Assembly (NCBI RefSeq): GCF_963675985.1
Contig: NZ_OY780958.1
Location: forward strand, 124,001-188,000
Direction: 5' to 3'
Length of the DNA stretch: 64,000 nucleotides
Origin: an uncultured Roseibium sp.
GTDB lineage: Bacteria; Pseudomonadota; Alphaproteobacteria; Rhizobiales; Stappiaceae
The position numbers and the translations under genes are program-made. Below the pieces are notes generated by a model. The model was not told the origin of the DNA. It worked only from the letters and a program-made list of their open reading frames with translations, and ran no database searches. Shown piece by piece: positions 9,921-18,294 of this stretch (its first letter is position 1; the number at the start of each line of letters is the position of its first letter).

Positions 9921-10583
9921 TCAAGTTTCGGCTGACGCCCTTGCCGCCAAGGCCTGCCGGTCAAGCCGTTCGCTGACATGGGCGGCGATGTCATCGAGCC
10001 GCGCCGTGGCCGCGGTCTCCGCCCGTTCGACCGCCTCCGCGCCCCGAAGCAGGCTGTCCAGGCAGACCGTGGTCAGATCCGTCAGGCCGATGGTGGCAAG
10101 GACGTAGCGCACGTAAGGGGTCAGAAAGTCAGACTGAGCCGGCGGTGCTTCGCCGATAGGCCCTCCGCTTGCCATGATAAGCACCACGGGGCGGTCTTTC
10201 AGCAGGCCGACCTTGCCGGCCGGCGATCCGCGAAAGGTCCGGTTCGGGCGGACCACCAGATCGATCCATGCCTTGAACACGGCGGGCACGGTGAAATTGT
10301 GCATCGGCGTGTCGATCACAAGCGCGTCGGCGGCTTCCAGCTCCGCGATCAGGGATTCCGAGATTTCCAGATCGTGCCTGTGTTGATCGGTGCGCCGGTC
10401 TTCGGGACAGAGGCTCGCTTCGGCAAAGCGTCCGTCCGGGAAGGGTGGGGGCGTCTGCGCCAGATCCTGACGTGTCACCACCAGCGCGGTTTCCGCGCAC
10501 AGGCGGTCGACCATCAATTGGCCGATCTTCCGGCTGTGGGAAAGAGCGTCGCGGGGACTGGCGCTGATGTGGAGCAGGGTCAT
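9921..10583 (-). CDS. azoR: FMN-dependent NADH-azoreductase / quinone reductase
   Basis: A 220-residue flavodoxin-fold reductase. The FMN phosphate loop is in HISASPRDALSHSRKIG (about 5-21), and the active-site segment DTPMHNFTVPAVFKAWID (about 97-114) is diagnostic of AzoR. It reduces quinones and azo compounds using NADH and protects against thiol-reactive electrophiles. Its start overlaps the acetyltransferase stop by four bases. It closes a three-gene operon with an AhpD-like protein under the divergent MarR repressor, a common electrophile-response arrangement. Confidence 0.88.
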   Translation of the reverse strand: MTLLHISASPRDALSHSRKIGQLMVDRLCAETALVVTRQDLAQTPPPFPDGRFAEASLCPEDRRTDQHRHDLEISESLIAELEAADALVIDTPMHNFTVPAVFKAWIDLVVRPNRTFRGSPAGKVGLLKDRPVVLIMASGGPIGEAPPAQSDFLTPYVRYVLATIGLTDLTTVCLDSLLRGAEAVERAETAATARLDDIAAHVSERLDRQALAARASAET

Positions 10584-11047
10584 CCGGCTGTTCCCGCTTC
10601 GGTGGGCGTGAGGGACACATAGAAGCGCAAGGCGCGGGCGAGCAGGCCCTCGCGGTAGTAGAACCTGTGGCCGAGCGCGTTGGTGAGCGGCGTGTCGAGG
10701 ATCAGCCTGTCCAGACCAAGGGCGCGGCCTTCTTGCTTGAGGCGGTCCATCAACACATGCCCGTAGCCGCCGCTGCGCGCTGCCTCATCGGTGACGAGGT
10801 CGTCCACGTAGAGATGAACGCCATGGACCAGGTTTTCCTGGACGCGGAAGCCGGCAAGCGCGACGGGGACCTCGTCCCGCCACAGGGCGATCAGCCTGTA
10901 ACCGGTATCGCGTTGCCTGCGCCAGCGGTCGACGAAGTCCTTTTCAGAGGCAAGATGCGGCCGAAGCTGGCGCATCAGTGGGAAGCAGCGGAGGACGTCT
11001 GCTTCTTCATCCGCATAGCGCATTTCGGGCGGTTCAGCGGTTGCCAT
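10580..11047 (-). CDS. GNAT-family N-acetyltransferase
   Basis: A 155-residue GNAT fold protein. The acetyl-CoA pyrophosphate loop is the segment DEAARSGGYGHVLMDRL (about 88-104), and the final strand contains HRFYYREGLLARALRFYV. The open frame extends 237 bases upstream over the neighbouring gene. ATG at 11047 is chosen because it forms an ATGA overlap with the upstream stop and starts the recognisable fold. The acceptor substrate is unknown. The middle position in the operon suggests modification of an electrophile or a toxin. Confidence 0.82.
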   Translation of the reverse strand: MATAEPPEMRYADEEADVLRCFPLMRQLRPHLASEKDFVDRWRRQRDTGYRLIALWRDEVPVALAGFRVQENLVHGVHLYVDDLVTDEAARSGGYGHVLMDRLKQEGRALGLDRLILDTPLTNALGHRFYYREGLLARALRFYVSLTPTEAGTAG

Positions 11048-11526
11048 CACACGGTTTCCCTGGCTGGAACCAGCGGTGTGAAACGGAATGGTCCCGCGAT
11101 CCGGTTCCAGGTGTTGATCGTGCCGATGGTGATGGTCAGCAGTTCGGTTTCTTCTTCGCTGAAGTGTTCGCGCACGGCCGCCCAGTCCACATCGGAAACA
11201 CCGACGCCGCTCAGCCGCGTCAGGGCCTCCGCCCAGGCGAGCGCGGCGGCTTCCCGTTCCGAGAACACACCCGCGTCGTGCCACGTCGCCAGAAGATCGA
11301 GCTTCGCCCGTTCGATGCCGAGCTTGCGGGCGATATTCAGGTGCAGCTGCAGGCAGAACGCACAGCCGTTGATCTGGGAAACCCGCAGCTTGATCAGTTC
11401 CGCCAGCGCCTTGTCGAGACCGCCTTCGGTGGCGCTGTTCCCCAGCGTGATTAGCGCTTCGTAAGCGCCAGGTTGCCGGTTTTTGAACGTCTCATACGAA
11501 ATTCTCGAGGTATCCGCCGAAGACAT
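11047..11526 (-). CDS. AhpD-like carboxymuconolactone decarboxylase-family protein
   Basis: A 159-residue alkylhydroperoxidase-fold protein. The redox motif CAFCLQLHLNIARKLG (about 54-69) has the CxxC plus downstream His pattern of AhpD-like enzymes. It probably reduces peroxides or acts as a thiol oxidoreductase. The in-frame upstream extension is rejected: ATG at 11526 begins the family N-terminus and faces the MarR gene. It heads the operon with the acetyltransferase and azoreductase genes, linked by four-base overlaps. Confidence 0.85.
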   Translation of the reverse strand: MSSADTSRISYETFKNRQPGAYEALITLGNSATEGGLDKALAELIKLRVSQINGCAFCLQLHLNIARKLGIERAKLDLLATWHDAGVFSEREAAALAWAEALTRLSGVGVSDVDWAAVREHFSEEETELLTITIGTINTWNRIAGPFRFTPLVPARETV

Positions 11527-11551
11527 GACTGGTCCTTTCCGTTCGGGCGAT

Positions 11552-11594
11552 ATAATATCAGAGCACGAATAACATATAAGAGCTCTGATATTAT
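11552..11594. promoter_or_regulatory. Perfect 13-bp inverted-repeat operator between the AhpD-like gene and marR
   Basis: ATAATATCAGAGC (11552-11564) is repeated as its exact reverse complement at 11582-11594. The right arm overlaps the first two bases of the marR start codon (11593), and an AGAGCTCT self-complementary core lies at 11579-11586. A repressor bound here would block both divergent promoters and initiation of its own gene. MarR autoregulation through such dyads is established for the family; the assignment to this protein is inference from position. Confidence 0.75.
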
Positions 11595-12075
11595 GCGCAA
11601 GGACAAATCGGATCGCGAGAACGGACTGCCGGAAGCAGGTGAAGGCAAACGCGGCGAGGAGGGCTATCTCGGCTATCTGCTGCGCCAGGCCGCAAACGCT
11701 GCGCACAACCGGATGAGCCATGTTCTTGCCGATCTCGACGTCACGCCGCCGCAGTTTTCGGTCCTGACCATGATCGGGGCCTATCCGGGTATCTCCAACG
11801 CGGATCTCGCGCGCCTGGCGCTGCTGACGCCGCAGACGGTCAGTGTGATCATCGCCAATCTGGACAAGGGCGGTCTGATCTCGCGCCGGCCCCATGCGGT
11901 CCACGGCCGGATCAAGCAGCTCGACCTGACCGAACGCGGGCAAAACCTTCTGAAAGCTGCGCGCGAGCGGGTACATGCGGTCGAAACGGAATTGCTTGGA
12001 TGCATACCCGAAGAGGATGTGCCCGCTGTCCGGCGCTGGCTGACGTCCGTCGCGAAAACCATGGCCAATTCCTGA
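11593..12075 (+). CDS. MarR-family transcriptional repressor
   Basis: A 160-residue MarR winged-helix protein. The core starts at LGYLLRQAANAAHNRMSHVL, the recognition segment is NADLARLALLTPQTVSVIIANL (about 75-96), and the wing contains RPHAVHGRIKQLDLTERG. It has no conserved oxidant-sensing N-terminal Cys as in OhrR, so sensing is probably by ligand. It is divergent from the AhpD-like/GNAT/azoR operon and shares the 13-bp inverted repeat with it. Confidence 0.88.
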   Translation: MRKDKSDRENGLPEAGEGKRGEEGYLGYLLRQAANAAHNRMSHVLADLDVTPPQFSVLTMIGAYPGISNADLARLALLTPQTVSVIIANLDKGGLISRRPHAVHGRIKQLDLTERGQNLLKAARERVHAVETELLGCIPEEDVPAVRRWLTSVAKTMANS

Positions 12076-12278
12076 CCGTTATTTCGGTCCCAGGCAGGAA
12101 CGTCTCAGGCTCGGGCAGTGCTGCTGCCTGAGACGTTGAAACCGCGCGTTCTAATATCGGCATCAACACAAGCGAAATTTTCTTCTTTATTCGAACGGGT
12201 CATTGCGGAAAGCTCGGTTTGTCGCCGTTCCGCGAGGTCCGAGGGGGGCCTTGATCACAACAACAAGGAGAACCCGAC

Positions 12279-13313
12279 ATGTCAGACGCTTCCGTCAGCA
12301 AACGTACCTTCCTGAAATATTCCGCCGCTGCCGCGCTATGCGCGGGAACATCCTCCCTGATCGGTGTCAGCCGCTCCATGGCCGCCTCCATGCCCAAGGT
12401 CACCATGCAGCTGGGCTGGCTGGCCTCGAACGGCATCCTTGGCGAGGTCGCCGCCAATGCGAAAGGGTTCTACAAGGAGGAAGGGGTCGAACTGGAGATC
12501 GTTCCGGGCGGTCCCAATGTGGACGGCGTCGGAAGCGTCGCGGCCGGCCGGGCAACGGTCGGACAGCTCTCCTCCAGTCCCTCGGTCATGCTGGCCCGGT
12601 CCGCCGGGATTCCGGTCAAGGCGATTGCCGCCGGTTACCAGAAGCACCCGTTCACCTACTTTTCGCTGAAAAGCGATCCGATCAGCTCTCCCAAGGACAT
12701 GATCGGCAAGACCATCGCCACCCAGCCCACGGCCTTCATTCTTCTCAGGGCTCTTCTGGCCGCGAACGGCATCGCGGAAGACCAGGTCGAGATCGTCAAC
12801 ATGGGCTCCGACATGAACCAGCTGCTGACCGGGCAGGCCCAGGCGGTGACCGGCTGGCTGACCAACACCAATGCGCTGAAGGTCCTTGGCGAAGACCGTG
12901 TCGACCTCATGCTGTGGGATACCGGCATCCAGCTTTATGCCAATGTCTATTACTCCACCGACACGGAGATTTCGGAAAACCCGGACGTGCTGGCCGCCTA
13001 TCTGCGCGGATCCGCGCGCGGCTGGGGCTTCGTCAAGGAAAACCCGGAAGCCGCCGTCGACATGCTGGTCGAGGCCTATCCGAACCTCGACAAGGCCAGC
13101 GAGCTCGAAGCGGTTAAGACCGTCCTCGGTTTCAGCTTCAACGATGTGACCGCCAAGGACGGCTGGGGCACGATGAACCGGGCGAACTGGGAAAAGCAGG
13201 TCAAGACCTACGCCGATCTCGATCAGTTCAAAGGCACGGTGCCGACCGTCGACGACGTCATGATCACGAAAATCCTGGACATGACCGCCGAAACCCGCGC
13301 CAAGGTCGGCTGA
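12279..13313 (+). CDS. NitT/TauT-type ABC transporter substrate-binding protein
   Basis: A 344-residue periplasmic binding protein of the SsuA/THI5-like family. A Tat-like leader SKRTFLKYSAAAALCAG has Lys-Arg rather than Arg-Arg and is followed by an MAAS cleavage region. The mature domain starts PKVTMQLGWLASNGILGEVA, the pattern of binding proteins for sulfonates, nitriles or pyrimidine precursors. It is the first gene of a seven-gene plus-strand run; the ATPase gene follows one base after its stop. The ligand is unknown. Confidence 0.85.
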   Translation: MSDASVSKRTFLKYSAAAALCAGTSSLIGVSRSMAASMPKVTMQLGWLASNGILGEVAANAKGFYKEEGVELEIVPGGPNVDGVGSVAAGRATVGQLSSSPSVMLARSAGIPVKAIAAGYQKHPFTYFSLKSDPISSPKDMIGKTIATQPTAFILLRALLAANGIAEDQVEIVNMGSDMNQLLTGQAQAVTGWLTNTNALKVLGEDRVDLMLWDTGIQLYANVYYSTDTEISENPDVLAAYLRGSARGWGFVKENPEAAVDMLVEAYPNLDKASELEAVKTVLGFSFNDVTAKDGWGTMNRANWEKQVKTYADLDQFKGTVPTVDDVMITKILDMTAETRAKVG

Positions 13314-13314
13314 T

Positions 13315-14124
13315 ATGGCCCTGGCCCTTAAAAAAGCCGGTCCGGAGGCAGGCGCGGAAGACGCGCCCGCCACAGCCATCAAGGTGTCCGGTATCGATGT
13401 CTGTTTCGGCGAAGGGGAAAACCGCTTCCAGGCGCTTTCCGACGTTTCGCTGGAAATCGCCAACGGTTCGTTCGTCACCATTCTGGGACCGTCCGGCTGC
13501 GGCAAGTCGACGTTGCTTCGCGCCATCGCCGATCTCGTTCCAACGGCGAAGGGATCGATCGAGGTGCACGGCAAGACGCCCCATGATGCCCGTCGGGACC
13601 GGAATTTCTCCTTCGTGTTCCAGGACGCGACCCTGCTGCCCTGGCGCAGTGCCATCGACAACGTGCGCCTGCCGCTCGAAGTGGGTGGCGGCGGCGACGC
13701 CCAAGGGGATGCGGAAAGTCTCCTGGAACTGGTCGGGTTGAAAGGGCGCGAAAAGGCGCTGCCGGACGAACTGTCCGGCGGGATGCGCCAGCGGGTCGCG
13801 ATCGCGCGCGCCCTGGTGACCAAGCCGAAGATCCTCCTGATGGACGAACCCTTCGGCGCGCTCGACGAGATCACCCGCGACAAGCTCAACGAAGAGCTTC
13901 TCAGGATCTGGCAGGAAACGGGAACCACCATCCTGTTCGTGACCCATTCCATTCCCGAAGCCGCCTTCCTCGGACAGAACGTGCTGATGCTCGCGGCACA
14001 CCCGGGCCGGGTAAAGGAATTCCTGGAAGTGGACCTGCCGCATCCGCGCAGTCTGAAGGTCAGGGACACGCTGGAATTCGTCCAGATCACCGCGCATCTG
14101 CGCAAGCAACTGGAGGAATGCTGA
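13315..14124 (+). CDS. NitT/TauT-type ABC transporter ATP-binding protein
   Basis: A 269-residue ATPase with Walker A GPSGCGKST (about 60-68), Q-loop VFQDATLLPWRS, signature LSGGMRQRVAIARA (about 156), Walker B ILLMDEPFGALDE and the H-loop FVTHSIPEA. The GMRQR signature and PFGALDEITR are typical of the SsuB/TauB group. It works with the adjacent permease and binding protein. The start is separated from the previous stop by a single base and the stop is one base before the permease start. Confidence 0.88.
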   Translation: MALALKKAGPEAGAEDAPATAIKVSGIDVCFGEGENRFQALSDVSLEIANGSFVTILGPSGCGKSTLLRAIADLVPTAKGSIEVHGKTPHDARRDRNFSFVFQDATLLPWRSAIDNVRLPLEVGGGGDAQGDAESLLELVGLKGREKALPDELSGGMRQRVAIARALVTKPKILLMDEPFGALDEITRDKLNEELLRIWQETGTTILFVTHSIPEAAFLGQNVLMLAAHPGRVKEFLEVDLPHPRSLKVRDTLEFVQITAHLRKQLEEC

Positions 14125-14125
14125 C

Positions 14126-14944
14126 ATGGCCGAGGCAAGTTACGCGCAGGTCCAGACATCGTCCGCGCCGCGCGGGGTGAAGATTTTCGACTTACTGAAC
14201 AAGAAAGGCCCGGCGATCGCCGCGGTCATCGGACTTCTCGTCCTGTGGCAGGGGGTCGTCTGGGGCTTCGGTGTGCCGACCTATATCGCGCCCGGCCCGA
14301 TGGATGTGATCAGGGCCTTCCAGGAAAACGCCGGAACGCTGTGGAACAATTTCTGGCCGACCTTCATGGAAGCGCTTTTAGGCTTTGCCGCCGGCAATCT
14401 GGTGGCGATCCTGCTCGCCGTCCTGTTCGTTCACAGCCGGACCGCGGAAAACGCCTTCTACCCGATCGCGGTGTTCATCAACACCATCCCGATCATCGCG
14501 GTGGCGCCGATCCTCGTGCTGATCTTCGGCAACGGACTGGCTCCGAAAATCATCATTGCCGGGTTGATCTGCTTCTTCCCGACGCTGGTCAACATGGTGC
14601 GTGGTCTGAAGGCCGTCTCGCCTGCAACCCTGGAACTGATGCGGGTCCTGTCCGCCTCCGATTGGGAGACCTTCTGGAAGGTACGGATCCAGAGTTCACT
14701 GCCGTTCCTCTTCGCCGCACTGAAGATCGCCAGCACCACCTGTGTGATCGGTGCAATCGTGGCGGAATGGATCGGGTCGAACTTCGGCCTGGGCGCCCTG
14801 ATCATCGAGGCCACCTACAATTTCCGCTCGCCGCTTCTCTACGCAACGGTCTTTCTCGCGGCCCTTCTGGCCGTGCTGTTGTTCTCGCTCGTCAGCTTTG
14901 CCGAGGCCCGGCTGATCCGCTGGAAAACCCCGGCCGTTCACTGA
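14126..14944 (+). CDS. NitT/TauT-type ABC transporter permease
   Basis: A 272-residue inner-membrane permease with about six hydrophobic spans. The coupling motif TLELMRVLSASDWETFWKVR (about 168-187) corresponds to the EAA loop of the SsuC/TauC family. The cytoplasmic N-terminal 30 residues are hydrophilic. It completes the three-component importer. A 32-base gap with GGAG separates it from the FAD oxidoreductase gene. Confidence 0.87.
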   Translation: MAEASYAQVQTSSAPRGVKIFDLLNKKGPAIAAVIGLLVLWQGVVWGFGVPTYIAPGPMDVIRAFQENAGTLWNNFWPTFMEALLGFAAGNLVAILLAVLFVHSRTAENAFYPIAVFINTIPIIAVAPILVLIFGNGLAPKIIIAGLICFFPTLVNMVRGLKAVSPATLELMRVLSASDWETFWKVRIQSSLPFLFAALKIASTTCVIGAIVAEWIGSNFGLGALIIEATYNFRSPLLYATVFLAALLAVLLFSLVSFAEARLIRWKTPAVH

Positions 14945-14976
14945 AGCCCAGTGACCCAAATATCTGGAGAAAAACA

Positions 14977-16338
14977 ATGAATGCTCCCACCATCAAGGAA
15001 GCAACACGGGAGGTCCCCGTTGCCGACAGGTCAGACGTCGTCGTTGTCGGCGGCGGTCCGGCCGGGATTTCGGCGGCGGTAACGGCGGCGCGCTGCGGCG
15101 CAAGCGTCACGCTTCTGGAACGCTATCCCTATCTCGGCGGCCTCGCCTCCGGCGGGATGGTGCTTGTCTTGGACGACATGCACAACGACACCGAAATCAC
15201 CGTAACCGGCATCTGCCTTGAGATGATCGAGCGGATGAAGATGAAGGGTCTGTGCGTTACGCCGGAAGATCACGAGCGCATGCCGGACATGCGCGACGCG
15301 CCGGAGATGTGGCGCAAGTACGCGCGCTGGGGCCTGTTCGATTTCCATACCCAGAAGATGCCGCACCCGATCTGTTTTTCGGCGTCCTTCGATCCGGACG
15401 GCTTCAAGCGCGCCACCTACGACCTCATTGACGAGGCCAAGGTCAAGCTGCGCCTGCACAGCTGGTTTTCCTCGGCAATCGTCGAGGACGGCCAAATCAA
15501 GGGCGTTATCTGCGACACCAAGGAAGGCCGTCAGGCGATCCTCGGCGACGTGGTGATCGACGCGACCGGCGACTTGGACGTCGCGGCAAGCGCCGGGGCC
15601 AGGTTCCAGGAATCCTCGTTCATCCTGACCACGGTTTCCCGCTGGGGCAATGTGGATACGGACCGGGCGGAAGCCTTCCAGTTCGACGAGCCGGAACGGT
15701 TCCAGAAGCTCGACCATGAAGCCAAGCGGATCATCGGCGGCTGCTGGGCCTACTGGTGGCTGAAAACGCCGCTTCCGGGCGTCGTCTGGCTGAACTGCCC
15801 GCACATGCCCAAGTACAGCGGTCTGAAGGTCGCCGACCTGACGGCGGCCGAGTTCGAGGGCAGGGCGCGGATCGACCAGTTGCTTGCCTTCGCTCGCGAG
15901 AACATGCCCGGCTTCGAAAAGGCCCACATCGTCGATTTCGCACCTCAGACCGGCGTGCGCACGACCCGGCTTCTGGAGGGCGAATACGTCGTAACCAAGG
16001 AGGACGTCATGCAGCGGCGTTATTTCGACGACACCGTCTGCAGGGGCCGCGATTACTACACGCCGTACCGGGCCCTGTTGCCGAAGGATATCGACCAGCT
16101 TCTGGTGGCCGGCCGGCATTATTCGGCAACGCCGCAGGCCCAGAAGAAGAGCCGGGAAATCCCGCCGTGCATGGCGCAGGGCCAGGCCGTCGGCGTCGCC
16201 GCGACCCAGGCGCTCAACGCCGGCACCGTGGTGCGGGATGCCGACATCACCGCAATTCAGAAACAGATGCGCGCCCTTGGCGCCGACCCGGGCGACAAAC
16301 CGTCCGCCAATGCAAGCTTTTTGGAGGCCGCAGAATGA
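14977..16338 (+). CDS. FAD-dependent oxidoreductase (FAD_oxidored family)
   Basis: A 453-residue flavoprotein. The dinucleotide-binding motif DVVVVGGGPAGISAAVTAAR (about 20-39) is followed by the acidic end of strand 2 (LLERYPYLGGLASGG), and GDVVIDATGDLDVAASAGA (about 189-207) is the second FAD contact. This architecture matches soluble FAD dehydrogenases that pass electrons to small ferredoxins. Its stop overlaps the CoA-transferase start (ATGA). A 7Fe-type ferredoxin gene 5 kb away (21552-21893) could be the acceptor, but that link is only contextual. The substrate is unknown. Confidence 0.82.
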   Translation: MNAPTIKEATREVPVADRSDVVVVGGGPAGISAAVTAARCGASVTLLERYPYLGGLASGGMVLVLDDMHNDTEITVTGICLEMIERMKMKGLCVTPEDHERMPDMRDAPEMWRKYARWGLFDFHTQKMPHPICFSASFDPDGFKRATYDLIDEAKVKLRLHSWFSSAIVEDGQIKGVICDTKEGRQAILGDVVIDATGDLDVAASAGARFQESSFILTTVSRWGNVDTDRAEAFQFDEPERFQKLDHEAKRIIGGCWAYWWLKTPLPGVVWLNCPHMPKYSGLKVADLTAAEFEGRARIDQLLAFARENMPGFEKAHIVDFAPQTGVRTTRLLEGEYVVTKEDVMQRRYFDDTVCRGRDYYTPYRALLPKDIDQLLVAGRHYSATPQAQKKSREIPPCMAQGQAVGVAATQALNAGTVVRDADITAIQKQMRALGADPGDKPSANASFLEAAE

Positions 16339-17492
16339 CGCCGCTCCCGCTCGACGGAATCCGCGTGATCGATTTTACCCAGGTGATGCTCGGCCCGAGC
16401 TGCACCCAGGTGCTCGCCGACTACGGCGCCGAGGTGATCAAGATCGAGAAGGAGAAGATCGGCGATCTGTCGCGCTGGTCGCTCGGGTCTGATCCGGACG
16501 GTCTCAACAATCCGGTGTTCGCCTCGCTCAACCGCAACAAGAAGAGTGTGGCGCTCAATCTGAAAAGCGAAGACGCGCGCCAGCAGGTGCTGGAGCTGAT
16601 CGACGGCGCGGATGTGGTCGTCAGCAATTTCCGCCCCGGCGTCATGGAGCGCATGGGCTTCGGATATGAGGACCTGAAGAAGCGGAACAAGGGGATCATC
16701 TTTGCCCTCGGTACCGGTTTTGGCCTCGAGGGGCCGAACCGGCACAAGGGCGGTCAGGATATTCTGGCCCAGGCCATGACCGGCGTCATGGACCGGCGCG
16801 TCGACCGCGACCAGCCGATCACCATCTATCCGACGTCCCTGTGCGACTATACCGCCGGCATGCATCTGGTTCAGGGCATTCTGCTTGCCCTGTTCCAGCG
16901 CCAGAAAACCGGCGAGGGCCAGACCGTGGCCGTCAGCCTCTACAATTCCATGCTGGCGATGCAGATGCAGGAGGCGGCCGCCCACATGATGCGGGATAAG
17001 GACCTGAACTGGGCGGCCTTCCCGCTGACCGGCGTGTTCGAGACGACGGACCGCCCCTTCGTGATGGTCGGTGCGTTCAAGGAAAATCCGCTGCGCGATA
17101 TCTGCCAGGCGCTCGAGATCGACGACCTGTCCAAGGAGGAACGGTTCAAGGATTTCGACAGCCAGGCGGCCCATCGGGCCGAGTTGCAGGCGCTGTTCAA
17201 GGAAAAATTCGCTCAGAAAAGCCGCGCTCACTGGCTGAAGCGGCTGGAAGAGGTCGATATCCTGTGTGCGCCGGTACGCACAATGGGCGAGGCGCTTGAT
17301 GACGAACAGACGAAGGTCAACCGGATGGTGATCGATGCGGGCGAGACACCGGCCGGCCCGGTCCGTCTCGTGGCAAGCCCGATCGACATGTCCGCCGCCC
17401 CGCTCGCCATCCGTCAGGCGCCGCCGACGCTCGGAGAGCACAACGGGGAAATCCTCGGGTCCCTGGAAGACCGAAAGGCGGATGTGGCGTGA
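16335..17492 (+). CDS. CaiB/BaiF-family CoA-transferase
   Basis: A 385-residue class III CoA-transferase. The N-terminus DGIRVIDFTQVMLGPSCTQV (about 7-26) and LADYGAEVIKIEK are diagnostic, and RNKKSVALNLKS (about 70) and FRPGVMERMGFGY follow. The catalytic Asp expected after GPNRHKGGQDILAQAMTG lies near 150. These enzymes move CoA between carboxylates and so activate a carboxylic acid for beta-oxidation-like steps. Overlaps of four bases on both sides couple it to the FAD oxidoreductase and the enoyl-CoA hydratase. Confidence 0.9.
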   Translation: MTPLPLDGIRVIDFTQVMLGPSCTQVLADYGAEVIKIEKEKIGDLSRWSLGSDPDGLNNPVFASLNRNKKSVALNLKSEDARQQVLELIDGADVVVSNFRPGVMERMGFGYEDLKKRNKGIIFALGTGFGLEGPNRHKGGQDILAQAMTGVMDRRVDRDQPITIYPTSLCDYTAGMHLVQGILLALFQRQKTGEGQTVAVSLYNSMLAMQMQEAAAHMMRDKDLNWAAFPLTGVFETTDRPFVMVGAFKENPLRDICQALEIDDLSKEERFKDFDSQAAHRAELQALFKEKFAQKSRAHWLKRLEEVDILCAPVRTMGEALDDEQTKVNRMVIDAGETPAGPVRLVASPIDMSAAPLAIRQAPPTLGEHNGEILGSLEDRKADVA

Positions 17493-18262
17493 CCATTTAC
17501 TACGAAGTCAGCGATCGGGTCGCGCGGATCACCATCGATCGTGCCGAACGGATGAACGCCATCGACCAGGAGGCGGAAGCCGAGCTGGAGAAGGTCTGGA
17601 GCGATCTGGAGTCCAGAGCCGACGTCAGCTGCGCCGTCCTGACCGGCGCGGGCGAGAAAGCCTTCTCCGTCGGCGCGGACATGAAGGACACGTCGCTTTC
17701 GGGTCTGGAATACTGGGCGGCCGCGCGGCCCAACGGCTTCGGCGGGATCAGTTTCCGCCGCAGCCTGGATATTCCGCTGGTCGCCCGGGTCAACGGCTAT
17801 GCGTTGGGTGGCGGTTTCGAAATGGTGCTCGGCTGCGATATCGTGATTGCCGCCGAAAGCGCCAGGTTCGGCTTGCCGGAGGCGCGCGTCGGCCGCATGC
17901 CGCTTGACGGCGGCATGGTGCTGCTGCAACGAAAGATCGCTCATAATCTCGCCATGGGCGTCATGCTGAGCGGCCGCCGGTTTTCCGCTGCCGACATGGC
18001 CGCCTACGGCATCGTCAACGAAGTTGCCCCCGATGCGGAGCTGGACGCGACTGTCGACCGCTGGGTGTCCGATATCGTGTCGCTGGCGCCGCTGTCGCTG
18101 AAGGCCATCAAGCAGGTGGTCAACCGGACGGCGCATCTTTCTCCGGCCGAGGCACACGCGCTACGCCTTCCCGCTGTTGTGCAGGCGCTGAAAAGCGAAG
18201 ATGCTGAGGAAGGCGTGCGGGCATTCGTTGAAAAGCGTGCGCCGGTTTGGCAGGGAAGATAA
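17489..18262 (+). CDS. Enoyl-CoA hydratase/isomerase family protein
   Basis: A 257-residue crotonase-fold protein. The oxyanion-hole segments are FSVGADMKD (about 64-72) and ARVNGYALGGGFEMVLGCDIVIAA (about 102-125). Glu at the ARFGLPEARVG position fits the first catalytic Glu; the second catalytic position falls in GRMPLDGGM, where Asp appears to replace Glu. It would hydrate or otherwise transform the CoA thioester made by the preceding enzyme. The start is GTG in a GTGA overlap with the upstream stop. Confidence 0.87.
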   Translation: MTIYYEVSDRVARITIDRAERMNAIDQEAEAELEKVWSDLESRADVSCAVLTGAGEKAFSVGADMKDTSLSGLEYWAAARPNGFGGISFRRSLDIPLVARVNGYALGGGFEMVLGCDIVIAAESARFGLPEARVGRMPLDGGMVLLQRKIAHNLAMGVMLSGRRFSAADMAAYGIVNEVAPDAELDATVDRWVSDIVSLAPLSLKAIKQVVNRTAHLSPAEAHALRLPAVVQALKSEDAEEGVRAFVEKRAPVWQGR

Positions 18263-18294
18263 GACTGCCAGGTGTGGTGCCGGAAGGACGCGGA

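Noticed and set aside
12336..14159. A 607-codon minus-strand frame
   Set aside because: It mirrors the importer genes at 12279-14124, which have complete ABC motifs; GC-rich DNA gives long antisense frames.
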